This document shows, piece by piece, positions 44,924-54,257 of a stretch of 64,000 nt of DNA. Numbering within the stretch: the stretch's first letter is position 1; each line of letters begins with the position of its first letter. The position numbers and the translations under genes are program-made. Source of the stretch: XBB1006 sp051877515 (GTDB lineage Bacteria; Bacillota; Clostridia; Lachnospirales; Lachnospiraceae). The stretch lies in assembly GCA_051877515.1 (NCBI GenBank), contig JBJEIY010000035.1, positions 1-64,000 of the forward strand, given 5' to 3'. The notes below the pieces were generated by a model that was not told the DNA's origin, searched no databases, and worked only from the letters and a program-made list of their open reading frames with translations.

Positions 44924-45280
44924 CTATAACTCCTTCATTATGTCTGCGGATATCCTTTCGATCTCCTCCATCAGGGCAGGATCCGGACACTTTCTGTATT
45001 GCTCCGCAATTTGCCGGATATCACCTACACTTTGTTTCACTGCGCGAAACTTCTCAACCAGATGAAGTTTTCCTTCATAGTCTTCCAGGATCTTATTACA
45101 GCGTTTCAAAAGATCATGCACACCCTGGCGGCTGATGCCCTGCTCCTGTGCAATCTCGGAAAGGGACAGATCCTCAAACACTGCCGCCTCATACACATGG
45201 CGTTGATGTTCTGTCAACAGTTCCCCATAAAAATCATATAACAGGCTCTGTTCTACAATCCTGTCCATGTTTGTTTCCAT
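44924..45280 (-). CDS. ylxM: YlxM family DNA-binding protein
   Basis: A 118-residue helix-turn-helix protein (sigma-70 region 4-like fold), conserved as the partner gene of ffh. The helix-turn-helix is LSEIAQEQGISRQGVHDLLKR, after the typical LLYDFYGELLTEHQRHVYEA. I start at METNMDR because GGAGG lies 6 bases upstream; an in-frame codon six residues earlier overlaps the -10 to ribosome binding site region less favourably. First gene of the ylxM-ffh-rpsP-khpA run. Confidence 0.92.
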   Translation of the reverse strand: METNMDRIVEQSLLYDFYGELLTEHQRHVYEAAVFEDLSLSEIAQEQGISRQGVHDLLKRCNKILEDYEGKLHLVEKFRAVKQSVGDIRQIAEQYRKCPDPALMEEIERISADIMKEL

Positions 45281-45326
45281 GCTTTCCTCCGCTGTCAAGG
45301 TCTTATCCTTTACACCATACTTGGAT

Positions 45327-45356
45327 AGTTTACTATATCCCCTGTCCTCCTGTCAA
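45327..45356 (-). promoter_or_regulatory. promoter of ylxM-ffh
   Basis: On the minus strand TTGACA (45356-45351), 18-bp spacer, TAAACT (45332-45327). The -35 lies in one arm of a GTCAAG-N8-CTTGAC inverted repeat (45352-45371) whose loop holds a T-run. Confidence 0.75.
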
Positions 45357-45388
45357 GTGTTTTTTCTTGACATTCCCATTTTTTCTGG

Positions 45389-46102
45389 TTAATGGCCATG
45401 AGGTTTCTGATCGATCTTTTCTTTCTCTTTGGTAAGGTCTGCATAGAGCAGATTCACAAAAACAATGCTTAAGGGAATCAGCGTTGCCCAAATTGCTTTT
45501 CCCATAAAAAACCGACACAAAAAGCTGGAAATCACGCCCCCGATCACAAATACGCCCAACATAGCCCCATGCGTCTTCACCCGTTCTAAATAAGGATTCT
45601 GCGCATCCTTCCGATGGCGGATCCCCTTGCAGGCATTGATTCCCACCTGCCGTAAGTGGTTGGTACAAAATGTAGTGGCCATCGGTACACTTTCCGCCTG
45701 GCGAAAAGTGTTATACTGCATGGAACAGATGAAATTGATCAAAACCTGGGTAATCTGATAGGGTGCATTTTCCGGTATCAGTCCCAGAAGGATCACCACC
45801 AGGATTTCAATTCCGATGAATAAGGTATCCCATCGGACAAAATGATATTTCTTTATACTCAGTGCCTCAAATTCCGAAACAAATGCCCCCAGAAAATAAG
45901 CACTCATGGGTATCAGCAGATACCCCGCCTCCTTCCAGTCGCCATTTCCCAGTGCCATGGCAAACAATACGAAGTTCGCCGTCTGTGCATTACAGAACAC
46001 ACCGCCGCGAATGGAATAGGTAAAGGCTCCGAAAAAGCCTCCCACCAGCATCAGGGTCTTAAAGACCCAGCTCTTCTCACATTCCAGATACTCCTGCTGC
46101 AT
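45389..46102 (-). CDS. DUF1275 (YoaK) family membrane protein
   Basis: A 237-residue integral membrane protein with about six hydrophobic helices. Family marks are GGFFGAFTYSIRGGVFCNAQTANFV near the N-terminus and a middle CSMQYNTFRQAE segment. The family is widespread, with no established transport substrate. It starts with AAAGGAG upstream and follows ilvA in the same orientation after a hairpin. Its end abuts the ylxM promoter. Confidence 0.85.
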   Translation of the reverse strand: MQQEYLECEKSWVFKTLMLVGGFFGAFTYSIRGGVFCNAQTANFVLFAMALGNGDWKEAGYLLIPMSAYFLGAFVSEFEALSIKKYHFVRWDTLFIGIEILVVILLGLIPENAPYQITQVLINFICSMQYNTFRQAESVPMATTFCTNHLRQVGINACKGIRHRKDAQNPYLERVKTHGAMLGVFVIGGVISSFLCRFFMGKAIWATLIPLSIVFVNLLYADLTKEKEKIDQKPHGH

Positions 46103-46136
46103 GTTTTTTTCTCCTTTGTCTATCCTTCCCGAAAGA

Positions 46137-46159
46137 ATCCGCAGCCAAAAGCTGCGGAT
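46137..46159 (-). terminator. hairpin after ilvA
   Basis: ATCCGCAGC, loop CAAAA, GCTGCGGAT. The minus-strand tail TTCTTTCG is only weakly T-rich, so it may terminate partially before the DUF1275 gene. Confidence 0.55.
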
Positions 46160-46170
46160 CCGATATCGGC

Positions 46171-47388
46171 TTATAGATTGGCTCTGGACTCTTCCACAAT
46201 ATAGCCTGCCTCGCGGAGTGCATCAATGATCTCTCTCTTATGCTCTGTTCCATAGGTTTGCAAAGTAATCTTTACACGTACGGAATCTGCACTTCCGGTA
46301 GCCAGGTAGTGGATATGATCCACATTCACCACATTTCCTTTGTGTCCGGCGATAATTGCCGAAATGTCCGCCAACACACCGGGCGTATCGGACAATACCA
46401 TGGTTACGGCAAATAACCGGTCACGCATAATAAGACCATGCTCCAGTTCTGAAGCCATGGTGCCCACGTCCATATTTCCTCCACTGACTACACAAACAAC
46501 CTTTTTCCCTTTGACATCCAGATGTCTCGTTGCCGCTACCGCCAGGAGTCCGGAATTCTCTGCTACCATCTTATGATTCTCTACCATATCCAGGAAACAT
46601 TCCACCAGTTCTTCATCCGGAACCGTGATGATACTGTCTAAGTTCTCCTTCAGGTAAGGGAAGACTACACTTCCTATGGTTTTTACTGCGGTTCCGTCTG
46701 CAATGGTACGCACCCGGTCAATGGAAACCACTTCCCCTGCTTCCAGGGCCGCTTTCAGACTTGCTGCCCCTGCCGGTTCCACACCAATGACACGAATGTG
46801 CGGATTCAGTAGTTTTGCGGCAGAAGAAATACCTGTAGCCAGTCCGCCTCCGCCAATGGGAACGAGAACAATATTCACATCCTTTAATTCCTCATAGATT
46901 TCCATCATAACCGTTCCCTGTCCGGTTGCTACGGTAACATCATCAAAGGGATGGATAAACGTATATCCGTTCTTTGCTGCCAGTTCATAAGCATGGTTAC
47001 ATGCTTCATCATATATATTTCCGTATAAAACCACATCAGCTCCCAGCGCCTTGGTACGGTTTACTTTGATCAACGGTGTTGTGACCGGCATAACAATGGT
47101 TGCTTTCACCCCATACTGCCTTGCCGCATAGGCAACACCCTGGGCATGATTTCCTGCTGAGGCTGCGATCAAACCTTTCTTTCGTTCTTCGTCTGACAGT
47201 GTGCTGATCTTATAATAAGCTCCCCGCAATTTATAGGCACCGGTTTTCTGAAGATTTTCCGGCTTTAAATATACTTCGTTTCCTGTGTCATCACTTAAGT
47301 ACTGACTGTATATCAGTTTTGTTTCATCCGTAGCTTCTCTTACGATCCGGCTGGCTTCCTGAAACTTCTCCAATGTAAATTCTGACAT
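46171..47388 (-). CDS. ilvA: threonine ammonia-lyase
   Basis: A 405-residue pyridoxal-phosphate enzyme converting threonine to 2-oxobutyrate and ammonia. The PLP lysine is in KTGAYKLRGA, the phosphate-binding loop is PIGGGGLATG, and VVSGGNMD is near the end of the catalytic part. A C-terminal ACT-like domain of about 80 residues follows (RLFAVTMVLSDTPGVLADIS), the shorter regulatory form. It could serve isoleucine synthesis or threonine catabolism (tdcB type); other ilv genes are absent here. Confidence 0.9.
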   Translation of the reverse strand: MSEFTLEKFQEASRIVREATDETKLIYSQYLSDDTGNEVYLKPENLQKTGAYKLRGAYYKISTLSDEERKKGLIAASAGNHAQGVAYAARQYGVKATIVMPVTTPLIKVNRTKALGADVVLYGNIYDEACNHAYELAAKNGYTFIHPFDDVTVATGQGTVMMEIYEELKDVNIVLVPIGGGGLATGISSAAKLLNPHIRVIGVEPAGAASLKAALEAGEVVSIDRVRTIADGTAVKTIGSVVFPYLKENLDSIITVPDEELVECFLDMVENHKMVAENSGLLAVAATRHLDVKGKKVVCVVSGGNMDVGTMASELEHGLIMRDRLFAVTMVLSDTPGVLADISAIIAGHKGNVVNVDHIHYLATGSADSVRVKITLQTYGTEHKREIIDALREAGYIVEESRANL

Positions 47389-47421
47389 TGTACTTCCTCC
47401 TAACTGTCTCTTTTCCCGACT

Positions 47422-48351
47422 CTATGACCTTGTAAAAAGTGCATCCACGAACCGGTCGGAATCAAACTTCTGCAGGTCCTCCATAGATTCCCCTACACCG
47501 ATATATTTTACCGGAATTCCCAGTTCTGATTGAATGGCTACCGCAATTCCTCCCTTTGCAGAGCCATCCATTTTGGTAAGCACCACGCCGGTTACCCGGG
47601 CAGCTTCATTAAACTGCTTTGCCTGGGCCAGGGCATTCTGCCCTGTGGCGGCATCCACAACCACCAGTGTCTCCCGATAGGCCTCCGGATACTCTTTTTC
47701 CAAAATACGGTTGATCTTGTTTAATTCGTCCATAAGATTCTTCTTGTTATGGAGTCTCCCTGCTGTATCCACCAACAGAACATCGGCTTTTCGTGCCTTT
47801 GCCGCTGCTACCGCATCATATACGATGGAAGCCGGATCTGCTCCTTCCTGACCGCCGATCATTTCCACACCGGCACGGTTCGCCCACTGTGCCAACTGTT
47901 CTCCTGCTGCCGCGCGGAAGGTGTCCGCTGCCGCAATGATCACGCGCCTGCCATCTTCTTTGAGCTTTCCGGCAAGCTTACCTATGGTAGTTGTTTTGCC
48001 TACCCCGTTTACACCTATCACCAGTACCACTGAGGTTTGTTCCTCAAACCGGTAGGCAGCTTCCTGGGTATGCATCTGTTCTTTGATACTCTCAATCAGC
48101 AACTCTTTGCACTCTGCCGGTTCCTTGATGTGCCGTTCTTTTACTTTTTGTCTCAGACCATCCAGGATCTGTTGCGTGGCGCGGACTCCGATGTCTCCCA
48201 TGATCAGGATCTCTTCCAGTTCCTCATAAAATTCTTCATCGATGCTGGAAAATCCGCTAAACACACTGTCGATTCCCGAAACAATATTATCTCTGGTTTT
48301 TGTCAGACCATCCTTCAGTCTGGCAAACAACCCTTTCTTCTCTTCACCCAT
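47422..48351 (-). CDS. ftsY: signal recognition particle receptor FtsY
   Basis: A 309-residue SRP GTPase that docks Ffh-ribosome complexes at the membrane. GVNGVGKTTTIGKLAGKL (G1), DTFRAAAGEQL, DTAGRLHNKKNLM (G3), TKMDGSAKGG and the final YIGVGESMEDLQKFD. The acidic N-terminal A domain is short. It lies 9 bp after smc in the common rnc-smc-ftsY order. Confidence 0.97.
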   Translation of the reverse strand: MGEEKKGLFARLKDGLTKTRDNIVSGIDSVFSGFSSIDEEFYEELEEILIMGDIGVRATQQILDGLRQKVKERHIKEPAECKELLIESIKEQMHTQEAAYRFEEQTSVVLVIGVNGVGKTTTIGKLAGKLKEDGRRVIIAAADTFRAAAGEQLAQWANRAGVEMIGGQEGADPASIVYDAVAAAKARKADVLLVDTAGRLHNKKNLMDELNKINRILEKEYPEAYRETLVVVDAATGQNALAQAKQFNEAARVTGVVLTKMDGSAKGGIAVAIQSELGIPVKYIGVGESMEDLQKFDSDRFVDALFTRS

Positions 48352-48360
48352 AAAAACTCC

Positions 48361-51300
48361 TTACTGATCCAGTTCTCCCTCAATGAGATTGACACTAACC
48401 AACGCAGAAACTCCTTTTTCCTGCATGGTGATTCCATACAGACGATCTGCCGCTGTCATAGTACCTCTTCTGTGGGTAATCACAATAAACTGCGTATTTT
48501 TAGCAAGTTTATTCAAATACTTTGCAAACCTGGTCACATTGCTGTCATCCAGAGCTGCCTCGATTTCGTCCAACAGACAGAAGGGAGAGGGCTTCAAGTT
48601 CTGGATAGCAAACAAAAGACAAATGGCGGTTAATGCCTTTTCTCCTCCGGAAAGCTGCATCATATTCTGCAGTTTCTTTCCCGGTGGCTGGGCAGTGATA
48701 ATGATACCGCACTCCAGGATATCCACATCCGGTTCTAATTCCAGAGTAGCCTTTCCGCCGCCGAACAGTTCCTTAAACACTTTATCAAACTCTTTCTGGA
48801 TCTGTCCGAACTTTTCCATAAACTGTTTGCGCATTCCGGCATCCAGATCATCGATCACCCCTACCAGGTTTTCTTCCGCTTTGACCAGATCTTCACGCTG
48901 ACCATTCAGGAAAGTATAGCGTTCTGACAACTCTTTAAATTCCTCAATGGCACCTACATTGACATCTCCCAGCTTTCGGATTTCATCCCTGCACTCGGAG
49001 ATCAGTTTCTTCATTCCTGAAAGATCCTGATATTCCTTGTTGCGGTACTTTTCTGCCGCATGAAGGGTAAGCTCATACTCTTCCCAGATATGATTTGCAA
49101 AACTCTCCAGATTCTCCTGCAGCTTTTCCTTCTGGCTGTTTAAACGGACCATCTCCCGGTCAAGATCAGAGTATCGTTTCGTTAACTCCTCTCTCTGTTC
49201 AAAAAATCCTTTATGATCGGAATTCATTTTTTCTTTTCTGGCGATGGCTTCCTCTAATTTCTTTAACAGTGAAGCATACTGTTCATCCCCTGCCGCGATG
49301 GTCTTTTGGATTTCCTCGATATCGTGCTGCTTCTTGCGTACGTCCTCCTTGGACAACTCCATAGACTGTTTTACTTCGTCCAGTTCCATGGAAAGCTTCT
49401 TTAATTCCTGACCGATACGCTCCTGGTTCTCCCGGATAAATCCGTTTTGCTGTTCTACGCCAGCCTGCTCCACCTGCAGTGCCGCCACCAACTTGGCTTT
49501 CTCTTCTTCCAGATACATCTGGCTCTCAATCTGCTCCTGCAGTCTGGCGGTCTGTTCTTCAATCTGTTTTTCCCTGATCTGGGAATCGGACAGTTCGTCT
49601 TTCACCTGCTGTTTTCCCAGGTTAATCTCAGCCAGCTGATTTTCAATCTGGGCATTTTCCACGGTCAGGCCTTCATAAAGGTGATCACTTTGTTCTTTCT
49701 GCTTTCTTGCGTTTTCCACATTTAACTTCGCAGTATTGGCCTCAATGTTCAGCTTACTTAACTTTTCTTCTGCCGCCTTTTTATCCTCTGCCAGAAACTG
49801 TCTTGCCGTATCGATCTCTTCCATACGGCCTTTGAGTTCTTCCCTGGTCTGTTCCAGTTTTTGTATGTTCTTTTCAATCTCCTCCAGTTCCCGGCCGCGT
49901 CCCAGAAGATTACTGTTATTCTTAAAAGAGCCTCCGGTAATGGAACCACCGGTATTCAGGGATTCCCCTTCCAAAGTTACGATCCTTAGGGCATATTTAT
50001 ATTTTCTTGCCAGTGCCAGAGCGTGATCTATGGTATCCACCACGATGACCCTGCACAGCAGATACTCCATGATGTCCCGGAACTTATCATCGGTGTCCAC
50101 CAGCACATCTGCTCTTCCTAACACGCCCAAGCCCTCTTCTTCCAGTGCCTTCTGTGTCTTTTCATCCGGTTTTCCCGTCACGGAAGTCAAAGGTAAAAAC
50201 GTTGCTCTTCCCAGTTTGTTTTGCTTAAGGAATTCCACCATCCGCTTGGCGGTATCTTCATCCGTGGTAACAATGTTCTGGATGTTGCCTCCCAATGCGG
50301 TCTCAATGGCTGTTTCATATTTCTTTTCTACAGAAATAATATCCGCCACCACACCGATAAGACCGGATTCCTTGTCTTTCTGCTCCATGATCTTACGGAT
50401 ACTGTTTCCATATCCGTCATATCGCTCCGCAAGATTGCGCAAAGACTCCAGTCTGGATTGTTCCTTGTGATAAGAAATGCTGGCCTGCTCTAATTTGGCC
50501 GCGCACTCCCTGTACTTCTGATTCCAGTCATCCCGTTTCTGATCCATGGATGCGATCAGCGCTTTCTTATCTTCAATATCCTTGCAGGCCTGCTGATAAA
50601 GCTGCTCGAATTTTGCAAGCTGGGTCTGCATGGATTGTTCATCACTTTTCTTCTGAAGCAGTCGTTGGTTTAACTGGGCTCTTCGGATATTGACCTGCTC
50701 CAGCATGGTATCATATTTCTGCTGTTTGGCTTTGATCCCTGCTCTGCGGTTCAACAGCTCGATGATCTCATTCTTACCCTGTGTGATCACCTCATTACAG
50801 CGGCTGATCTCCTGCTGGATATCGGAAAGCTGCTTCTGGGATTCTTCCAGCTTGCCGGATGTCTCATCCACCTGTTTTTGCAGCTCTGCCTGTTTTTCAT
50901 CATACTCGGCCTTACTCTGAAGTTTCTGCTCCCGTTCTTCCTCCAGGGCTTTCCTTCGATTTGCAAAATGCTCGTCATTACTGTCAGCGGAACGGATCTG
51001 CTCTTTTAACACATTGATCTGGCCTTCTAAGCGGCCTTTGTTGACATTGGTTTCTGCCAGAGCATCCTTGGTGCGGTTCACTTCTTCGTCCACATCCGCC
51101 AGTTCCTGCTCCATCTTTTCATATTCTGCCTTAATGCTTTCAACTGCTTCTTCTGTCTCTTTTAATTCATCTGCAGTAATGGTTCCCTTTTTTTCTATCT
51201 CCTCTAACTGGGCGTGAATGCGCTCTGTCTCCATCAGGAAGGTATTCACTTCATATTCCTGCAATTCGTTTCGTTTTCTCAAATAGATCTTTGCCTTCTC

Positions 51301-51927
51301 GGACTGTTTTTCCAGAGGAGATAACTGCTTCTCGATCTCGCTGAGAATGTCATTGATACGAACCAGATTTGCCCGTTCATTTTCCAGTCTCTTGGATGCT
51401 TCTGACTTACGACGTTTGAACTTCACGATCCCTGCCGCTTCATCAAACAGCTCCCGGCGCTCCTCCGGACGTCCGCTTAAGATCTTGTCGATCTGGCCCT
51501 GTCCAATGATGGAATAGCCGTCCTTACCGATACCGGTATCATAGAATAATTCGTTCACATCCTTCAGTCTGCATGGAGTTCCGTTGATGAGGTATTCACT
51601 CTCCCCTGAACGGAACACCCTTCTTGTAACCGTTACTTCCGAATAATCAATGGGAAGCTCATGGTCACTGTTATCCAATGTAATGGACACCGTAGACGCA
51701 CTTAACGGCTTGCGGTTTTCTGTTCCCGCAAAAATAACATCCTGCATGTTGGCGCCACGAAGCTGACGGGCACGTTGTTCTCCCAGTACCCATCTCACCG
51801 CATCCGATACATTACTCTTTCCACTTCCATTAGGTCCCACAATGCCTGTAATACCATTATGAAACTCGAACTTAATCTTGTTTGCAAATGATTTAAAGCC
51901 ATGTACTTCCAAACTCTTTAAATACAT
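48361..51927 (-). CDS. smc: chromosome partition protein SMC
   Basis: An 1188-residue condensin ATPase that organises the chromosome with ScpA/ScpB. Walker A GPNGSGKSNVSDAVRWVLGE at the N-terminus, two long coiled coils, a central hinge near residues 520-640 (with LNTGGSITGGSF), then the signature LSGGEKALTAICLLFAIQ, Walker B FCLLDEIEAALDD and a final helix. Full length. It follows rnc by 5 bp. Confidence 0.97.
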   Translation of the reverse strand: MYLKSLEVHGFKSFANKIKFEFHNGITGIVGPNGSGKSNVSDAVRWVLGEQRARQLRGANMQDVIFAGTENRKPLSASTVSITLDNSDHELPIDYSEVTVTRRVFRSGESEYLINGTPCRLKDVNELFYDTGIGKDGYSIIGQGQIDKILSGRPEERRELFDEAAGIVKFKRRKSEASKRLENERANLVRINDILSEIEKQLSPLEKQSEKAKIYLRKRNELQEYEVNTFLMETERIHAQLEEIEKKGTITADELKETEEAVESIKAEYEKMEQELADVDEEVNRTKDALAETNVNKGRLEGQINVLKEQIRSADSNDEHFANRRKALEEEREQKLQSKAEYDEKQAELQKQVDETSGKLEESQKQLSDIQQEISRCNEVITQGKNEIIELLNRRAGIKAKQQKYDTMLEQVNIRRAQLNQRLLQKKSDEQSMQTQLAKFEQLYQQACKDIEDKKALIASMDQKRDDWNQKYRECAAKLEQASISYHKEQSRLESLRNLAERYDGYGNSIRKIMEQKDKESGLIGVVADIISVEKKYETAIETALGGNIQNIVTTDEDTAKRMVEFLKQNKLGRATFLPLTSVTGKPDEKTQKALEEEGLGVLGRADVLVDTDDKFRDIMEYLLCRVIVVDTIDHALALARKYKYALRIVTLEGESLNTGGSITGGSFKNNSNLLGRGRELEEIEKNIQKLEQTREELKGRMEEIDTARQFLAEDKKAAEEKLSKLNIEANTAKLNVENARKQKEQSDHLYEGLTVENAQIENQLAEINLGKQQVKDELSDSQIREKQIEEQTARLQEQIESQMYLEEEKAKLVAALQVEQAGVEQQNGFIRENQERIGQELKKLSMELDEVKQSMELSKEDVRKKQHDIEEIQKTIAAGDEQYASLLKKLEEAIARKEKMNSDHKGFFEQREELTKRYSDLDREMVRLNSQKEKLQENLESFANHIWEEYELTLHAAEKYRNKEYQDLSGMKKLISECRDEIRKLGDVNVGAIEEFKELSERYTFLNGQREDLVKAEENLVGVIDDLDAGMRKQFMEKFGQIQKEFDKVFKELFGGGKATLELEPDVDILECGIIITAQPPGKKLQNMMQLSGGEKALTAICLLFAIQNLKPSPFCLLDEIEAALDDSNVTRFAKYLNKLAKNTQFIVITHRRGTMTAADRLYGITMQEKGVSALVSVNLIEGELDQ

Positions 51928-51932
51928 CTTAT

Positions 51933-52619
51933 TTACCTTTCCTTCTTTAGTGACATCAGGGCATGATAAGCTGCTTCCTGCTCCGCAGCTTTCTTGGTAG
52001 GACCTTCACCCTGTCCTACCGTCTCGTTTCCGATCCGTGCCTCCACCTTGAAAATCTTGGCATGATCCGGTCCTTCTTCCCCTACCAGTTCATAGTGCAG
52101 TTCCTGGGTAAATTTGCTTTGTACCAGTTCCTGAAGAATAGTTTTGCTATCATAAAAGAGCTGCTTATGCTCAATATCCGTCAGAATGAATCTATGGATA
52201 AACTCTTTTGCAGTAGTAAAACCACCATCCAGGTACAGGGCGCCAATGACAGCTTCCATGGCATCCGAGAGTATGGACTTTCTTCCCCGTCCACCGGTCT
52301 GGTCTTCACCCTTACCAAGAAACAGGTAAGCTCCCAGATCCAGTTCTCTGGAACATAATGCCAGGGTCTGCTCACAGACAATGCTGGCTCTTAATTTCGT
52401 CAGATCTCCTTCCGGTACATTTTCGTACTGTTTATAGAGAAACTCACTGGTAACGATTTCAAGCACAGCATCCCCCAGAAACTCCAGGCGCTCATTGTCT
52501 GACAACTTCTTCATATGTTTTTCGTTGGCATAAGAACTGTGGATCAACGCCTGACGGAGTAATCCCTCATTTTCGAAGGAATATCCGATTTTTTCCTGAA
52601 ACTCTTTAATCTGCTGCAT
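51933..52619 (-). CDS. rnc: ribonuclease III
   Basis: A 228-residue double-strand RNA endonuclease for rRNA and mRNA processing. Nuclease signature NERLEFLGDAVLEIVTSEF, second acidic motif LSDAMEAVIGALYLDGG, and C-terminal dsRBD (ELHYELVGEEGPDH and QGEGPTKKAAEQEAAYHAL). It lies after the acpP terminator with no clear promoter, so it is probably reached by read-through. Confidence 0.97.
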   Translation of the reverse strand: MQQIKEFQEKIGYSFENEGLLRQALIHSSYANEKHMKKLSDNERLEFLGDAVLEIVTSEFLYKQYENVPEGDLTKLRASIVCEQTLALCSRELDLGAYLFLGKGEDQTGGRGRKSILSDAMEAVIGALYLDGGFTTAKEFIHRFILTDIEHKQLFYDSKTILQELVQSKFTQELHYELVGEEGPDHAKIFKVEARIGNETVGQGEGPTKKAAEQEAAYHALMSLKKER

Positions 52620-52645
52620 ACTTCTCCTTCTACTTCATATAGCAG

Positions 52646-52674
52646 AAAAAAGCCCTCATTGTAAGGGCTTTTTT
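52646..52674 (-). terminator. terminator after acpP
   Basis: AAAAAGCCCT, loop of 8, AGGGCTTTTTT: a symmetric stem with A- and T-runs, so it can work in either direction. Confidence 0.8.
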
Positions 52675-52680
52675 CAAATA

Positions 52681-52911
52681 CTAATTAATTGCCTTCTTAA
52701 TCTGCTCTACAGCATCCCCCACCGTGGTAATGGTTTCTGCTGCTTCATTTTCAATTTCTATATCAAACTCCTCTTCAATTCCCATAATGATCTGGTAAAC
52801 ATCCAATGAATCCGCACCCAGGTCATCCACAAAGGTGGTGTCCATGGTAATCTCGTTGGCATCTACGTTCAAAACCTCTACAATAATCGCTTTTAACTTT
52901 TCAAATTCCAT
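52681..52911 (-). CDS. acpP: acyl carrier protein
   Basis: A 76-residue carrier of fatty acyl chains. The phosphopantetheine serine is in LGADSLDVYQIIMGIEEEF, with an acidic overall composition. It starts one base after the plsX stop (TAG T ATG), indicating translational coupling. A longer frame starting in plsX is not the true protein. Confidence 0.96.
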   Translation of the reverse strand: MEFEKLKAIIVEVLNVDANEITMDTTFVDDLGADSLDVYQIIMGIEEEFDIEIENEAAETITTVGDAVEQIKKAIN

Positions 52912-52912
52912 A

Positions 52913-53947
52913 CTATTCGTTTCCTTCCTGTATCTGTTTTTCCGAAGTGGCAAAACACTCCATGATCTTGTCATTCACATTCTGCTTTTTGAATGTTACG
53001 CACTGTAAGATGGTATTATAAATTTCCTTCGCAGTAGAACTTCCATGCGTCTTAACCACCAGTCCTTTGCATCCTAAAAGCGGAGCACCGCCGTACTGGC
53101 TGGAATCCATCTTCTTCATGGTACTCTTAAGTGCAGGTTTTACCAGCAGGGCACCGATCTTACTCTTCAGGCTGCTCATCATAGCCTGTTTGATCATATG
53201 CAGCATGGTGGAGCCGACTCCTTCATAAAGCTTCAAAATGACATTTCCCACAAAAGCCTCGCAGACGATCACATCTGCTGCTCCGCTGGGAATATCCCGT
53301 GCTTCTATGCTTCCCACAAAGTTAATATCTCCACACTCTTTTAACAGAGGGAAGGTCTCTTTTACAAGCTGATTACCTTTCTCCTCTTCTGCACCGATAT
53401 TTACAATGGCTACTCTTGGATTCTTGATTCCCATCACATGTTCCATGTAAATGGAACCCATCTTGGCAAACTGGACCAGATGGGATGGTCTGGCATCCAC
53501 ATTGGCTCCGCAGTCTATCAACAGGCTCATTCCCCGTTCGGTAGGAATGAGTGGCGCCAAAGGTGGGCGTTCCACACCTTTGATCCTGCCTACCAACAAC
53601 TGCCCGCCTGCCAAAACAGCACCCGAGCTGCCGGCAGAAACAAATGCATCTGCCTTTCCTTCCTTAACCAGCTTTAATCCCACTACAATGGAGGAATCCT
53701 TCTTCTGCCGAATCGCAGCCACCGGCGGTTCTGCAGTCTCAATCACTTCCTCTGCATGACATATTTCGATCTGTTCCCTGGGAAACTCGTACTTTGCAAG
53801 TTCCTCACTGATCACATCCTGCTGTCCGGTGAGGATAACATGAATGTCCTGCCGCACCTTAACCGCATCCACGGCTCCTTTTATGATTTCGCCCGGGGCA
53901 TTGTCTCCACCCATGGCGTCGAGTACTACTCTGGTGATTTCTTCCAT
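52913..53947 (-). CDS. plsX: phosphate acyltransferase PlsX
   Basis: A 344-residue enzyme converting acyl-ACP to acyl phosphate for PlsY. VLDAMGGDNAPGEIIKGAV at the start, VSAGSSGAVLAG, PLAPLIPTERG, and GKMG-type region MKKMDSSQYGGAPLLG near the end. It has its own promoter after the rpmF terminator and is coupled to acpP. Confidence 0.97.
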   Translation of the reverse strand: MEEITRVVLDAMGGDNAPGEIIKGAVDAVKVRQDIHVILTGQQDVISEELAKYEFPREQIEICHAEEVIETAEPPVAAIRQKKDSSIVVGLKLVKEGKADAFVSAGSSGAVLAGGQLLVGRIKGVERPPLAPLIPTERGMSLLIDCGANVDARPSHLVQFAKMGSIYMEHVMGIKNPRVAIVNIGAEEEKGNQLVKETFPLLKECGDINFVGSIEARDIPSGAADVIVCEAFVGNVILKLYEGVGSTMLHMIKQAMMSSLKSKIGALLVKPALKSTMKKMDSSQYGGAPLLGCKGLVVKTHGSSTAKEIYNTILQCVTFKKQNVNDKIMECFATSEKQIQEGNE

Positions 53948-53973
53948 TTTGCAACCCTCCTACTGTCTTATAA

Positions 53974-54002
53974 AATATACTATATCTATTTTAAAAATTC
54001 AA
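53974..54002 (-). promoter_or_regulatory. promoter of plsX-acpP
   Basis: On the minus strand TTGAAT (54002-53997), 17-bp spacer, TATATT (53979-53974). I did not see a FapR-like palindrome around it. Confidence 0.7.
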
Positions 54003-54021
54003 TACAAATTACCGGCAAGAC

Positions 54022-54062
54022 AAAAAAAGACCTTCTCACATCTTTCCGACATGAAAAGGTCT
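54022..54062 (-). terminator. terminator of rpmF
   Basis: AGACCTT/AAGGTCT outer stem with an inner TCATGTC/GATGTGA stem using G-U pairs, followed on the minus strand by seven T. Confidence 0.85.
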
Positions 54063-54074
54063 GCGTCAGCATGA

Positions 54075-54254
54075 TTAATCCTGTGCAATGATCTCTCTCT
54101 TGTTGTAAGAACCACATGCCTTACATACTCTGTGAGGCATCATCAATGCACCACATTTGCTACATTTTACTAAACTTGGAGCACTCATTTTCCAGTTTGC
54201 TCTTCTTTTATCTCTTCTACCTTTAGAAGATTTATTCTTTGGACAAATTGACAT
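54075..54254 (-). CDS. rpmF: 50S ribosomal protein L32
   Basis: A 59-residue ribosomal protein read directly from the sequence. It begins MSICPKNKSSKGRRDKRRAN and has two C-x-x-C pairs (Cys31/34 and Cys44/47 in CSKC and CKAC), the zinc-binding form. An AAGGAGGTG site lies at the end of the DUF177 gene, 7 bases upstream. DUF177-rpmF-plsX is the conserved order. Confidence 0.95.
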   Translation of the reverse strand: MSICPKNKSSKGRRDKRRANWKMSAPSLVKCSKCGALMMPHRVCKACGSYNKREIIAQD

Positions 54255-54257
54255 CTG

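Noticed and set aside
53948..54021. FapR operator at the plsX promoter
   Set aside because: No palindrome similar to the known site was visible.
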